The notes under the pieces: model-generated | Database searches by the model: none | Seen by the model: the letters and a program-made list of their open reading frames with translations, nothing else | Told to the model about the DNA's origin: nothing | Source: Xenopus tropicalis | Taxonomy: Eukaryota > Chordata > Amphibia > Anura > Pipidae | NCBI RefSeq assembly: GCF_000004195.4 | Contig: NC_030679.2 | Span: 147,136,243-147,200,242, forward strand | Direction of reading: 5' to 3' | Length of the DNA stretch: 64,000 nucleotides | Shown here: one piece after another, positions 61,101 through 61,489 of the stretch | Layout: each line of letters begins with the position of its first letter | How positions within the stretch are numbered: position 1 is the stretch's first letter | Made by a program: the position numbers and the translations under genes

Positions 61101-61361
61101 TCACTCAGGCCCTCATCCCCTCACCCAATCAAATATCCCACTCTTATAAGGTCTCTCACCCCCTGATCTTGTCAGGCAACGAGACATCTCACTGCCATTA
61201 GATCACTGAGACCCTTATACATGTGTGAAATACAAAATATTACCAAGACGCTGCTCACTTGTGTTTCCCATCAGTTGTCCTTCTGTGATATGTTCTCCTT
61301 CATCAGCTCGTGTCATGGCGTCGCCCTCAGGCGTCTCAGTGACAATGTCTGTGTCTGACAT
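1088..61361 (-). CDS. dnah2: dnah2, axonemal dynein heavy chain 2, 5' part of gene (33 coding exons, N-terminal tail and linker)
   Basis: DNAH2 is a motor heavy chain of a ciliary and flagellar inner-arm dynein, the vertebrate counterpart of a heavy chain of two-headed inner arm I1/f. It acts in the axoneme of motile cilia and sperm tails. Thirty-three exons join in frame with GT-AG borders and encode about 1,747 residues. The tail (DHC_N1 family) spans roughly residues 200-770 and the linker (DHC_N2 family) roughly 1270-1720. Linker hallmarks seen are FTLEKIVELGLDQHVEKIS, HIFPRFYFISNDDLLEILG and KRDKWVKEWAGQ. The exon-by-exon match to recalled vertebrate DNAH2 is close throughout, closer than to other DNAH paralogues. 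The usual full length is about 4,400 residues, so about 40 percent is here and the AAA1 P-loop lies just past the left edge. No frameshift or internal stop was found, so the copy looks functional. Paralogue choice rests on memory, not a search. Confidence 0.93.
1278..1403 (-). CDS. dnah2: dnah2 exon 32
   Basis: Forty-two codons, residues 1669-1710, phase 0: AWLCDIERTMRWTLKELLRN and KRDKWVKEWAGQ. The acceptor is CTGTGTGTAG and the donor CAG|GTAAGT. The flanking introns are only 71 and 79 nt. Confidence 0.95.
1475..1573 (-). CDS. dnah2: dnah2 exon 31
   Basis: Thirty-three codons, residues 1636-1668, phase 0: AGIGSKYEAAGMFSAEGEYV and FTHPVLLEGPVE. It matches the linker MFS.EGE.V.F.....L.G.VE motif. 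The acceptor is CCCCCGACAG and the donor GAG|GTAAGT. Confidence 0.95.
1640..1750. repeat. 39-bp imperfect tandem repeat, about 2.8 copies
   Basis: The block TGCCCAGAATTCCCACCTTC recurs at 1651, 1690 and 1729. It lies just after the intron 30 acceptor region of exon 31. Confidence 0.8.
1909..4216. repeat. 22-bp tandem array, about 105 copies, intron 30
   Basis: The unit is TACTAGTTGTGCTCACTAAT plus AG. Variants are limited to a few positions (GTAC/GTGC, AATAG/AACAG, TACTAG/TATTAG). A 7-nt insertion variant recurs near 2390, 3100 and 3300. No coding role. Confidence 0.97.
4217..4435. other. Short non-repetitive intron 30 segment
   Basis: No gene, RNA or known repeat recognised. An open frame that runs from here into the next array is a repeat artefact. 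Confidence 0.5.
4436..5022. repeat. 26/31-bp tandem array, about 21 copies, intron 30
   Basis: The plus-strand unit is CTGGCCTACACTCACTCACC plus CCCGGT. A longer variant adds five bases (TGTCC or AGTCC). On the gene's sense strand every copy reads GGGGGTGAGTGAGTG, a 5' splice-site-like core. Confidence 0.95.
5299..5516 (-). CDS. dnah2: dnah2 exon 30
   Basis: Residues 1563-1635: LLEKLGEMNGVLEGIQKSL, YLETKRHIFPRFYFISNDDL and NPDAVQPHLKKCFDNIKSL. This is the best-known linker signature of dynein heavy chains. The acceptor is TCCCATTTAG. The donor AAG|GTATTA is weak, and a long array of stronger GTGAGT-type sites follows in intron 30. Confidence 0.97.
5601..5995. repeat. Dispersed Xenopus-type repeat, intron 29
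   Basis: It begins CCTTTAAAGAAGAAGGAAAG, a layout I recognise from common Xenopus intronic elements, and contains GGCAGCTGCTATCTTAAACA. Part is inversely repeated at 866-1045. Probably a MITE; the family name is not asserted. Confidence 0.65.
6004..6352. mobile_element. T2-type MITE (reverse), intron 29
   Basis: It ends GTGAACCGCCCCTTTAA and carries the GGTTGCTAGGG and GGTCAGTGACCCC blocks of the family. The left end is truncated. The rest of intron 29 (6353-6665) shows nothing recognisable. Confidence 0.75.
6666..6804 (-). CDS. dnah2: dnah2 exon 29
   Basis: Residues 1517-1562 plus one base: NIFTGEDIRKQLPQESAEF, DDINVSWKVIMGRL and DNNALRGTHHP. It matches the linker NIF...DI...LP.E..F motif. 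The acceptor is CTTCTCCGCAG and the donor CAG|GTACCC. Confidence 0.95.
7030..7275. repeat. G-rich irregular minisatellite, intron 28
   Basis: Degenerate 17-22-bp units of the form GGATGCTGGGGGGAGCAGGA. One strand is strongly G-biased with many G4-6 runs, so G-quadruplex formation is possible. Open frames over it are low-complexity. Confidence 0.85.
7495..7675 (-). CDS. dnah2: dnah2 exon 28
   Basis: Residues 1456-1516: DDVFQALEDNQVALSTMKAS, FVKAFEQDVDRWERCLSHI and VIEMILTVQRQWLYLE, the densest conserved linker block. The acceptor is TTTCTCCCAACAG and the donor GAG|GTGAGC. Confidence 0.97.
7865..7947 (-). CDS. dnah2: dnah2 exon 27
   Basis: Residues 1429-1455: GLENISKTWEATLLDIMPYK and DKGHHRL. 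The acceptor is TTCATACCTAG and the donor GAG|GTGAGA. Linker continues (KTW...LDI..YK motif). Confidence 0.95.
8395..8551 (-). CDS. dnah2: dnah2 exon 26
   Basis: Residues 1376-1428: HWSQVKQEVQGPFDE, FTLEKIVELGLDQHVEKIS and EISTSATKELFIEQ. This is the signature linker segment of axonemal dyneins. The acceptor is TCTCCCCACAG and the donor CAG|GTAAGG. Confidence 0.97.
8684..8992. mobile_element. Fold-back MITE (GGCCATACA...TGGCCACC ends), intron 25
   Basis: The ends are ATGGCCATACATGGGCCG and GTGAATGGCCACCTT. The body contains TTCGATCGTTTGGCCCC. The same family recurs at 19645, 44149, 50060, 55600 and 57021. It ends within a few bases of the exon 25 donor. Confidence 0.7.
8996..9099 (-). CDS. 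dnah2: dnah2 exon 25
   Basis: Residues 1342-1375: EKNWEIVETSRQRIDQFKR and TMPLIADLRNPALRE. The linker motif P.I..LRNPALRERHW spans this exon and the next. The acceptor is AAATACACAG and the donor AAG|GTAGGT. There is no ATG-started open frame over it. Confidence 0.93.
9134..9367. repeat. Dispersed repeat, intron 24
   Basis: It contains GGGTTGAACTTGATGGAC and TTTTTTCAACCCTATGTAAC, an end widely repeated in amphibian genomes (recognised from memory). No coding content. Confidence 0.55.
9552..9713 (-). CDS. dnah2: dnah2 exon 24
   Basis: Fifty-four codons, residues 1288-1341, phase 0 at both ends. It starts DLDSLQLVWEATQEWEQRW and includes WEEWKSGSFLTLQTD, the start of the DHC_N2 linker. The acceptor is ATTCCTGTAG and the donor AAG|GTAAGA. 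Confidence 0.95.
9904..10908. mobile_element. Palindromic MITE with internal 112-bp tandem core (7 copies), intron 23
   Basis: The ends are TACAGGTATGGGATC and its inverse near 10900. The core block GATCCCAACTAAGATATAAT recurs at 10059, 10171, 10283, 10395, 10507, 10619 and 10731, exactly 112 bases apart. The same core is tandem in two other copies (50265 and 59629). Confidence 0.85.
10992..11155 (-). CDS. dnah2: dnah2 exon 23
   Basis: Residues 1233-1287: ALEQISMTREMMETLKAEE and MFKIEQPSSKDLRALEK. The acceptor is TTCATACAG and the donor AAG|GTTTGG, weak. The KIEQP.SKDL motif leads into the linker (DHC_N2). Intron 22 is only 79 nt. Confidence 0.93.
11235..11409 (-). CDS. dnah2: dnah2 exon 22
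   Basis: Residues 1175-1232 plus one base: VLQTLASLNGAWISFQQSL, MLKKSKEKFKTSLIH and KKKTHSLLEEF. The acceptor is TTCTCCCCAG and the donor AAG|GTCGGG, the latter weak at +3 to +6. Phase 1 joins correctly to exon 23. Confidence 0.93.
11449..12258. mobile_element. hAT-like MITE with internal 251-bp tandem duplication, intron 21
   Basis: The inverted ends are GCAGGGATCCCCAACC and GGTGGGGACCCCTGC. The block CAAACCAGGGAGTTATTTTT occurs at 11524, 11775 and 12026, 251 bases apart. No transposase. Confidence 0.8.
12306..12462 (-). CDS. dnah2: dnah2 exon 21
   Basis: Residues 1122-1174: VLQPPQTLEELAQSLQLYE and QIPPIHEQFAILEKYEVVV. The acceptor is TTTCTGTGCCAG and the donor GCT|GTAAGT. QIPPI.EQF is a nearly universal axonemal dynein motif ahead of the linker. 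Confidence 0.95.
12657..13463. repeat. About 240-bp tandem repeat, 3.3 copies, intron 20
   Basis: GAGTCTGAGCTTTCAGCCAG begins units at 12661, 12900, 13145 and 13382. Length varies through a poly-G run (13092-13105). The final partial copy stops at 13463, about five bases from the exon 20 donor. Confidence 0.93.
13468..13668 (-). CDS. dnah2: dnah2 exon 20
   Basis: Residues 1055-1121: YTEVANNVQKQETVQ, IQFVLLDCSHLKFALVQHC and ELHGYLRDNAD. The acceptor is TTACCCACAG and the donor CAG|GTGAGT. The last copy of a roughly 240-bp tandem repeat starts about six bases after this donor. Confidence 0.95.
13758..13950 (-). CDS. dnah2: dnah2 exon 19
   Basis: Residues 991-1054: RDEEIKKILAQINGG, YLKTWDSFRMIWELNKDAF and RYQHLNPIVSAFDADIA. 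The acceptor is GTTATGCAG and the donor TCG|GTAAGG, a weak -2/-3 context. The match to DNAH2 continues without gaps. Confidence 0.95.
14165..16147. repeat. 35-bp tandem array, intron 18
   Basis: The homogeneous part, 14641-16147, has about 43 copies of AGCTTGCACATTCAGGTTGA plus 15 bases, with two tail types (GGACCAGTAA / AGATCACTGA). From 14165 to 14640 the same motif is strongly diverged. Confidence 0.95.
16148..16354. mobile_element. hAT-like MITE fragment (family of 11449)
   Basis: It ends GGTTGGGGATCCCTGC; its other half is missing where the 35-bp array begins. The following 16355-16642 has a second dispersed repeat-like stretch (GATACCTATATTGGCTAAC) and no gene. Confidence 0.65.
16643..16790 (-). 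CDS. dnah2: dnah2 exon 18
   Basis: Residues 942-990 plus one base: VEFSPSLQQLSHIMSN, ISNFRRLPDVLAKKK and REPIHVVV. The acceptor is CCCCCCACAG and the donor TAG|GTAAGG. The VEFSP start is a widespread dynein heavy chain exon signature. Confidence 0.95.
16912..17475. mobile_element. hAT-like fold-back element with three internal palindromic units, intron 17
   Basis: The inverted ends are CAGGGGTAGGGAACCTATGG and AGAGGTTCCCGACCCCTG. Internal units pair GCGGATAGAAGAC with GTCTTCTATCCGC about every 115 bases. No coding capacity. Confidence 0.75.
17476..17929. other. Non-repetitive intron 17 segment
   Basis: No gene, RNA or clear repeat recognised; the last bases hold the exon 17 donor. Confidence 0.5.
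17930..18118 (-). CDS. dnah2: dnah2 exon 17
   Basis: Sixty-three codons, residues 879-941, phase 0 at both ends: VQQHWMIYTDKMDRMVEE, RLNVKRSLQELSKAINGD and NPLFRVMVILQSD. The acceptor is CTTCCTAAAG and the donor CAG|GTAAGG. The bases just upstream of its acceptor, plus its first four bases, recur at each decoy exon in intron 16. Confidence 0.95.
18216..18252 (-). other. Decoy exon 4 in intron 16 (37 nt)
   Basis: Same 37 bases. The acceptor is CTTCTTAAAG and the donor GAG|GTTAAG. It is followed by a 97-nt intron copy that leads to the real exon 17 acceptor. Confidence 0.85.
18338..18374 (-). other. Decoy exon 3 in intron 16 (37 nt)
   Basis: Same 37 bases. The acceptor is CTTCCTAAAG and the donor GAG|GTTAAG. 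The spacing is again 122. Confidence 0.85.
18460..18496 (-). other. Decoy exon 2 in intron 16 (37 nt)
   Basis: Same 37 bases. The acceptor is CTTCTTAAAG and the donor GAG|GTTAAG. It starts 122 bases after decoy 1. Confidence 0.85.
18582..18618 (-). other. Decoy exon 1 in intron 16 (37 nt)
   Basis: It is flanked by CTTCCTAAAG|GTCC (acceptor identical to that of exon 17) and GAG|GTTAAG. It reads GTC CAC CTA TGA in the frame left by exon 16, so inclusion gives an immediate stop. Use in transcripts is unknown. Confidence 0.85.
18716..18955 (-). CDS. dnah2: dnah2 exon 16
   Basis: Eighty codons, residues 799-878, phase 0 at both ends. It opens VQQIVDNYKLANEKIS and ends ATYEVFKADGPE. The acceptor is TTTCTTTCTTCAG and the donor GAG|GTAAAG. 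The last 33-35 nt of this exon, together with the following intron, were copied in tandem inside intron 16, making four decoy exons between 18216 and 18618. Confidence 0.95.
18956..19644. other. Intron 15 segment without recognised gene
   Basis: Contains a possible fold-back element around 19225-19450 and a pyrimidine-rich tract (19500-19640). Nothing coding recognised. Confidence 0.45.
19645..19966. mobile_element. Fold-back MITE (family of 8684), intron 15
   Basis: It contains CACACGGGCCGATAGTAGC near one end, TTCGATCGTTTGGCCCC internally and GTGTATGGGGACCTTT at the other end, with strong self-complementarity. Confidence 0.7.
20490..20930 (+). pseudogene. LINE (Tx1/L1-type) reverse transcriptase relic
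   Basis: Read in shifting plus-strand frames it gives LIPKPGK, LLADINILAKVPLRRLC, a DQAGFRPG block and NAVKAFDLANWKFLW, the order of motifs in an L1-type reverse transcriptase. It is frameshifted, carries stops and is truncated. It lies in antisense orientation inside intron 15. Confidence 0.75.
20935..21065. mobile_element. Fragment of MITE family A (GAAGACACAC type)
   Basis: Shares GGAGCTACTTAGTAGC, GTCACGGCTACTAAA and the distal GTAGCCATGAC block with the copies at 37988 and 42810. The remainder to 21373 has no recognised feature. Confidence 0.6.
21374..21530 (-). CDS. dnah2: dnah2 exon 15
   Basis: Residues 746-798: LSQEERGLFRERIRFLDKK, QPGLTKLHWSSKG and DCLLHASR, marking the C-terminal end of the DHC_N1 homology. 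The acceptor is ATGTTGTCAG and the donor AGG|GTAAGA. Confidence 0.95.
21658..21804 (-). CDS. dnah2: dnah2 exon 14
   Basis: Residues 697-745: HYWERLQFEIPHYVAEIY and LRNLRENVLLVVRAYN, the conserved WERL..IPHYV tail motif. The acceptor is CCTTCTTCAG and the donor CAG|GTGAGG. Intron 13, before it, is only 85 nt long. Confidence 0.95.
21890..22104 (-). CDS. dnah2: dnah2 exon 13
   Basis: Residues 626-696 plus two bases: SLASAHFIPRIG, LDELMRKLFSEW, RRLDTPL and VGMLDVNFDK. The acceptor is CCCACACCAG and the donor CAA|GTAAGT. An open frame covers the exon, but no upstream Met lies on it, so it is easy to miss when only ATG-started frames are considered. Confidence 0.93.
22170..22700 (-). pseudogene. 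LINE (L1-type) ORF2 C-terminal relic, intron 12
   Basis: The minus strand reads AKKAILLQWKYLAPPTLLFW and LANNTLTNQKLTYLLKHLM, the layout of the C-terminal end of L1-type ORF2 proteins, followed by a short 3' tail. It is truncated at 5'. It has the same orientation as dnah2 and is opposite to the 20490 relic. Confidence 0.65.
22855..24500. repeat. 91-bp tandem array, about 18 copies, intron 12
   Basis: Each unit carries a BamHI site (GGATCC), TGTTTACATGTGG, GTATATAAACAC and CTCACGTGG. Variation is confined to a few positions (GCCTG/GCTTG, TACC/TTCC). Short frames of about 61 residues seen on both strands are repeat artefacts. Confidence 0.97.
24626..25092. mobile_element. T2-type MITE, near full length, intron 12
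   Basis: It has TTAAAGTGGTAGCTCACC at one end and GGTGAACCACCCCTTTAA at the other, with TTAA at both termini. It contains the GGTTGCTAGGG block. Confidence 0.85.
25233..25415 (-). CDS. dnah2: dnah2 exon 12
   Basis: Sixty-one codons, residues 565-625, phase 0 at both ends. It includes AIKRTFDKKTVQVYQLF and the basic GLRRRIDRSMQ. The acceptor is CTGCCTGGCAG and the donor CAG|GTACGA. The block AIKRT.DKK is conserved in DNAH2 tails. Confidence 0.95.
25416..26162. other. Intron 11 segment, no gene recognised
   Basis: Non-coding single-copy-looking DNA ending in a poly-C run (26150-26161). Nothing further recognised. Confidence 0.5.
26163..26236. mobile_element. Diverged core of the palindromic MITE family
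   Basis: It contains AACTAAGATAATTAATCCTT and GGCAAAACAATCCTATTGG, the ancestral-looking form of the core at 10059 and 59760. It lies directly beside the 34-bp array. Confidence 0.65.
26237..31917. repeat. 34-bp tandem array, about 167 copies, intron 11
   Basis: The unit is ATGGCCCAATACTGGCACCG plus 14 bases (ATACAAACATAACT). Variable sites are CCCAA/CCTAA, CACCG/CACTG/CACCA, CTATGG/CTAGGG and TACTGG/TACTTG. Higher-order copies are 782 bases apart. Confidence 0.98.
32063..32192 (-). CDS. dnah2: dnah2 exon 11
   Basis: Residues 521-564: FRAGVKDLEVMMQNLIN and LLDVFHHLSARE. The acceptor is TCCTGTAG and the donor GAG|GTGAGT. Upstream of the acceptor is a long hairpin (32249-32367). Downstream, about 145 nt into the intron, begins the 5.7-kb 34-bp array. 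Confidence 0.93.
32249..32367. repeat. Long near-perfect hairpin, intron 10
   Basis: Two arms of about 55 bases (AGACCCCATAAAGTTCCC / GGGAACTTTATGGGGTCT and flanking ATATCC/GGATAT blocks) around a short loop. It starts about 57 bases upstream of the exon 11 acceptor in the sense direction. Confidence 0.85.
32440..32560. mobile_element. Small fold-back element with GGAGTTCCATGA arms
   Basis: GGAGTTCCATGA (32481) and TCATGGAACTCC (32515) are perfect inverses. The block GGTCATGGAACTCCTCGGTG recurs at about 50197. Confidence 0.65.
32681..33515. repeat. 133-bp tandem repeat, about 6.3 copies, intron 10
   Basis: GGAACTCTGAGTATCACTCA recurs at 32681, 32814, 32947 and onward at about 133 bases (one copy 130). 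The unit is otherwise non-coding. Confidence 0.95.
33656..33861 (-). CDS. dnah2: dnah2 exon 10
   Basis: Residues 453-520 plus two bases: QEQFARWQDGKQ, FSGAQGPAVTRSLLEIE and FHKNLQQLKAVKKTILDVKN. The acceptor is CCATTCTAG and the donor CAG|GTAAGT. The helical tail repeat is typical of DHC_N1. Confidence 0.95.
33900..34140. repeat. Fold-back-rich segment, intron 9
   Basis: Contains GTTACTATGGTAAATTACCC and CCCTAGGCAACCAG, MITE-like GGTTGCT/AGCAACC blocks. The family is uncertain. The following 34141-34849 has no recognised gene. Confidence 0.5.
34850..36082. repeat. 15/16-bp tandem array (TTATATATACTGCCC), intron 9
   Basis: About 80 copies of CTTATATATACTGCCC with shorter TTTATACTGCCC variants interspersed. 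Long Tyr/Cys/Pro-rich open frames over it are artefacts. Confidence 0.97.
36170..36935. repeat. 54-bp tandem array A, about 14 copies, intron 9
   Basis: The plus-strand unit starts GTCACCCTGCAGGGGGAGGG. It is the same unit as the array at 61490-64000 but in the opposite orientation. 54 is divisible by three and the unit has no stop in several frames, which explains the 256-452-residue open frames. Confidence 0.97.
36956..37043 (-). CDS. dnah2: dnah2 exon 9
   Basis: A short exon of 29 codons plus one base, residues 423-452, with GWVLDQTSIFAQVDAF and QRCKDLLE. The acceptor is TTTTTAG and the donor GAG|GTAGGT. About 10 nt after the donor the intron turns into the 54-bp array at 36170-36935, so the array abuts the exon. 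Confidence 0.93.
37218..37396. mobile_element. Fold-back MITE (ACTGGGCAAAT ends), intron 8
   Basis: TATTTATAAACACTGGGCAA and TTTGCCCAGTGTTTATAAAT are inverted ends. The same family occurs at 45118-45276. Confidence 0.8.
37710..37867 (-). CDS. dnah2: dnah2 exon 8
   Basis: Residues 371-422 plus two bases: ISNELIHLCS, HIFDGYVTSSRQVLKDCI and CNAWKEHYL. The acceptor is TGTCTCCCTAG and the donor CAG|GTTTGT. It continues the DHC_N1 tail domain. Confidence 0.93.
37988..38144. mobile_element. MITE family A, copy 1, intron 7
   Basis: Inverted ends TAGGGTGAAGACACAC and GTGTGTCTTCACCCTTA. The body is a near-perfect fold-back (GTAGCAGCTACT / AGTAGCTGCTAC). Confidence 0.85.
38147..38466. mobile_element. 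MITE family B, copy 1, intron 7
   Basis: Inverted ends GGGCTCTGGCACATGGGGAG and CCCCCTGTGCCAGAGCCC, with GGAGATTAGTCGCCCGCGAC inside. It sits directly between two family A copies. Confidence 0.85.
38467..38653. mobile_element. MITE family A, copy 2, intron 7
   Basis: It starts TAGGGTGAAGACACACGGAG and ends in GTGTGACTTTACCCTTA, a fold-back as in copy 1. Confidence 0.8.
38680..38985. mobile_element. MITE family B, copy 2, intron 7
   Basis: Inverted ends AGGGCAGGGGTACACGGGGA and CCGTGTACCCCTGCCCT, with the shared GGCGACTAATCTCC block. Confidence 0.8.
39060..39256. mobile_element. MITE family A, copy 3, intron 7
   Basis: It starts TAGGGTGAAGACACACAACG and ends GTGTGCCTTCACCCTTA. Confidence 0.8.
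39257..39480. mobile_element. MITE family B-like, degenerate copy, intron 7
   Basis: It begins GGGTAAGAAGCCATGGAGCG and keeps a diverged GCGACTAACTCGCC block. It abuts family A copy 3. Confidence 0.55.
39536..39727 (-). CDS. dnah2: dnah2 exon 7
   Basis: Sixty-four codons, residues 307-370, phase 0 at both ends. It contains IWVNSPFYNTRERLTSLF, a strongly conserved tail signature. The acceptor is ACACAATTAG; the donor AAG|GTCAGA is non-consensus at +3 but is the only site that joins in frame to exon 8. Confidence 0.93.
39846..41630. repeat. 65-bp tandem array, about 27 copies, fills intron 6
   Basis: The plus-strand unit contains GGAAGTTATACCTACCCCAC and CAGAGGGTATAAGTAACTGA. The array runs from about 94 bases after the exon 6 donor to about 119 bases before exon 7. 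On the sense strand it reads GGGGTAGGTATAAC. Confidence 0.97.
41724..41962 (-). CDS. dnah2: dnah2 exon 6
   Basis: Residues 227-306, start of the DHC_N1 tail domain: HWTRQIKEVLSAQEAVE, GPLEEIDFWRDRCADL and FHKLSKQIQ. The acceptor is TTCTTGCAG and the donor CAG|GTAAGA. The intron that follows is filled almost entirely by a 65-bp tandem array. Confidence 0.95.
42126..42541. mobile_element. T2-type MITE, intron 5
   Basis: GGTTCACCTCTAAGTTAAC at one end and GGTGAACAACCCCTTTAA at the other; the family body lies between. Confidence 0.8.
42611..42721 (-). CDS. dnah2: dnah2 exon 5
   Basis: It encodes DARYKLQGQTVLYIPIEAL and KDKELVQRLE, residues 190-226. The acceptor TGCTTCACAG and donor AAA|GTAAAT fit, with one base at the exit completing a Thr codon in exon 6. 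It matches the tail segment just before the HWTRQIK motif. Confidence 0.9.
42810..43003. mobile_element. MITE family A, intron 4
   Basis: Starts TTAGGGAGAAGACACACTGA and ends GTGTGTCTTCACCCTTA; fold-back. Confidence 0.8.
43017..44076. mobile_element. hAT-like element with internal 34-bp-type tandem repeat, intron 4
   Basis: Inverted ends CAGTGCTGTCCAACTGGCGG and GTTGGACAGCACTG. Between 43480 and 43915 lie irregular units AGTATGGCACACACAGGCAG. No transposase. A short related tract recurs at 58980-59075. Confidence 0.85.
44149..44421. mobile_element. Fold-back MITE (family of 8684), intron 4
   Basis: GATGTGGCCATACATGGGC and GTGTATGGCCACC ends, with the internal TTGATCGTTTGGCTC block. The remainder up to exon 4 (44422-44689) has only a short fragment of the same family near 44590. 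Confidence 0.7.
44690..44918 (-). CDS. dnah2: dnah2 exon 4
   Basis: Residues 114-189 plus one base; the acceptor is TTTCTCACTCAG and the donor CAG|GTGACG. It contains QLMYFIRKEG, LQFGSVRG and WPESIRNNFSAHVHRFLAAL, a conserved block at the front of the dynein tail. It follows the largest intron in the window (intron 3, 11.4 kb). Confidence 0.93.
45118..45276. mobile_element. Fold-back MITE (family of 37218), intron 3
   Basis: GGGGGTCATTTATCAACACT and GTTGATAAATGAGCCCC are inverted ends. Confidence 0.8.
45277..45944. other. Intron 3 segment without recognised gene
   Basis: Single-copy-looking, no conserved coding signal seen. Confidence 0.5.
45945..47490. repeat. 45-bp tandem array with diverged right half, intron 3
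   Basis: The unit is GGGGTGGGGGAGCAGCTCCA plus 25 bases, about 19 copies to 46800, then longer diverged relatives to 47490. Minus-strand frames of 218-569 residues (SPMELLPHPNTIPT-like) are artefacts. Confidence 0.95.
47491..48328. other. Intron 3 segment without recognised gene
   Basis: Single-copy-looking. Carries a 20-base chance similarity to exon 30 near 47900 (see rejected list). Confidence 0.5.
48329..49300. repeat. Local segmental duplications, intron 3
   Basis: A block of about 220 bases (48390-48612) is repeated at 49078-49300 (CCAGTTTGAAGTTTGTAAAA, TTGAGGGCCAGGGTCTCTCT). A shorter block (ACCTTCTGCATCTCCACTTT) is also repeated at 48358 and 48659. Confidence 0.85.
49301..50059. other. 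Intron 3 segment without recognised gene
   Basis: Single-copy-looking; no recognised coding or RNA gene. Confidence 0.5.
50060..50150. mobile_element. Short MITE derivative (family of 8684)
   Basis: TGGTGGCCATACACGGTAAG to CCATATATGCCCACCTT; only the ends and one block (GATTTGCTTGTTTGG) remain. Confidence 0.6.
50265..51055. mobile_element. Palindromic MITE with 112-bp tandem core (7 copies), intron 3
   Basis: Inverse of the 9904 element. GGGATCAAGTACAGGTACTG recurs about every 112 bases. It ends GGATAACAGATCCCATTCC; the left end is lost in an AT microsatellite (50238-50262). Confidence 0.85.
51056..51627. other. Single-copy-looking block, intron 3
   Basis: No recognised gene. The plus strand has an ATG at 51211 followed by 26 codons and a good donor CAG|GTAAGA (see findings). 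Confidence 0.45.
51628..52672. mobile_element. T2-type MITE with internal 207-bp triplication, intron 3
   Basis: TTAAAGGAACAGTT to CAACCCCTTTAA. The block GGGGTCACTGACCCCGGGAA repeats at 51736, 51943 and 52150 or so, 207 bases apart. The 240-residue plus-strand frame is an artefact of this. Confidence 0.85.
52785..53060. mobile_element. T2-type MITE, truncated, intron 3
   Basis: Starts TTAAAGGGGTTGTTCAC and contains GGTTGCTAAGG and TTAGCAACCAGG; the right end is missing. Confidence 0.75.
53221..54885. repeat. 62-bp tandem array, about 27 copies, intron 3
   Basis: The unit is GCCTGACAGACCTGACTCGC plus 42 bases. Copies with GGAGGAGACTGACTCCTAAA recur 496 bases apart (8 units). Open frames to 463 residues are artefacts. 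Confidence 0.97.
54886..55599. other. Intron 3 segment without recognised gene
   Basis: Single-copy-looking; nothing recognised. Confidence 0.5.
55600..55762. mobile_element. Partial fold-back MITE (family of 8684), intron 3
   Basis: GGGCCAAACGACCAAATTAG, AAATCAAACCTGC and GATTGAGATCTGGCAG blocks of the family. Its terminus runs into the next array. Confidence 0.6.
55764..55945. repeat. About 19-bp minisatellite built from a MITE end
   Basis: Units TTTACTGTGTATGGCCGCC, about nine copies, with TGAG/TGTG and GCC/ACC/CCC variants. The unit equals the GTGTATGGCCACCTTTA terminus of the adjoining MITE family. Confidence 0.85.
56276..56446 (-). CDS. dnah2: dnah2 exon 3
   Basis: This exon has 57 codons, residues 57-113, phase 0 at both ends. 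The acceptor is CTTTCTTTCCCCAG and the donor CAG|GTAATC. It includes DAWTEELDAVLDRFASD and YFDPHMGLRVE, the first clearly DNAH2-like stretch of the N-terminal tail. Confidence 0.9.
56728..56940. mobile_element. T2-type MITE, truncated, intron 2
   Basis: GGTTCACCTTTAAATTAAC and GGGGTCACTGACCC blocks; the distal half is missing. Confidence 0.7.
57021..58545. mobile_element. Tandem cluster of fold-back MITE copies (family of 8684), intron 2
   Basis: About four direct units of 336-453 bases: GCGAGTGCTGATACACTACA at 57341, 57689, 58025 and 58478. Each holds GGTCGTTTGGCC and AAAAAATCAAACCTGC blocks. Confidence 0.85.
58550..58970. promoter_or_regulatory. Single-copy block in intron 2 with tandem forkhead-type sites (candidate)
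   Basis: GTAAACATGTAAACA at 58752-58766 contains two GTAAACA cores eight bases apart. The block is repeat-free and lies 2.4-2.8 kb downstream of the start codon. The enhancer role is an inference. Confidence 0.3.
58980..59075. repeat. Short tract related to the 43480-43915 tandem repeat
   Basis: TGTGTGTGCCATACTCTGCC occurs here and, inverted, in the hAT-like element in intron 4. An AT microsatellite follows at 59165-59188. Confidence 0.6.
59456..59520 (-). CDS. dnah2: dnah2 exon 2
   Basis: The acceptor TTAACAG precedes the exon and the donor CTG|GTAAGT follows it. It encodes residues 35-56, ending LPLAIEEYLDL, low-complexity and acidic at first (EPEGKES). Entry phase is 1 and exit phase 0. 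It was placed by splice sites and phase, because this part of the tail is weakly conserved. Confidence 0.75.
59629..60512. mobile_element. Palindromic MITE with 112-bp tandem core (6 copies), intron 1
   Basis: Ends ACAGGTATGGGACCTGTTA and AGATAACAGATCCCATA; GGGATCAAGTACAGGTACTG repeats about every 112 bases, as in the 9904 and 50265 elements. Confidence 0.85.
60590..61040. mobile_element. T2-type MITE, intron 1
   Basis: GGTTGTTCACCTTTGAGTTA to ATCTTAAAGGTGACCCC, with the GGTTGCTAGGG block at about 60731. Confidence 0.75.
61259..61361 (-). CDS. dnah2: dnah2 exon 1 (first coding exon)
   Basis: The start codon at 61361-61359 sits in a GCCGCCATG Kozak context. The exon encodes an acidic, poorly conserved N-terminus beginning MSDTDIVTETPEGDAM, residues 1-34 plus one base. 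Two donors fit the same phase: CAA|GTGAGC after 61259 (used here) and TTG|GTAATA after 61244, which would add five residues (SEQRL). An acceptor-like CCCTTTAG ends 18 nt before the ATG, so a non-coding upstream exon is possible. Vertebrate DNAH2 N-termini diverge strongly, so homology does not fix this start; the Kozak context and phase do. Confidence 0.8.
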
Positions 61362-61489
61362 GGCGGCAGCCCAGCACCTAAAGGGAAAGGCACATGATTC
61401 ATATACTCACTGACAGTTCTGAGGTCTACACCTCAATATGCAACTTGCCACAGACTGAATGAGCTTTCACTCTGCCATTTGCTCTGCAG

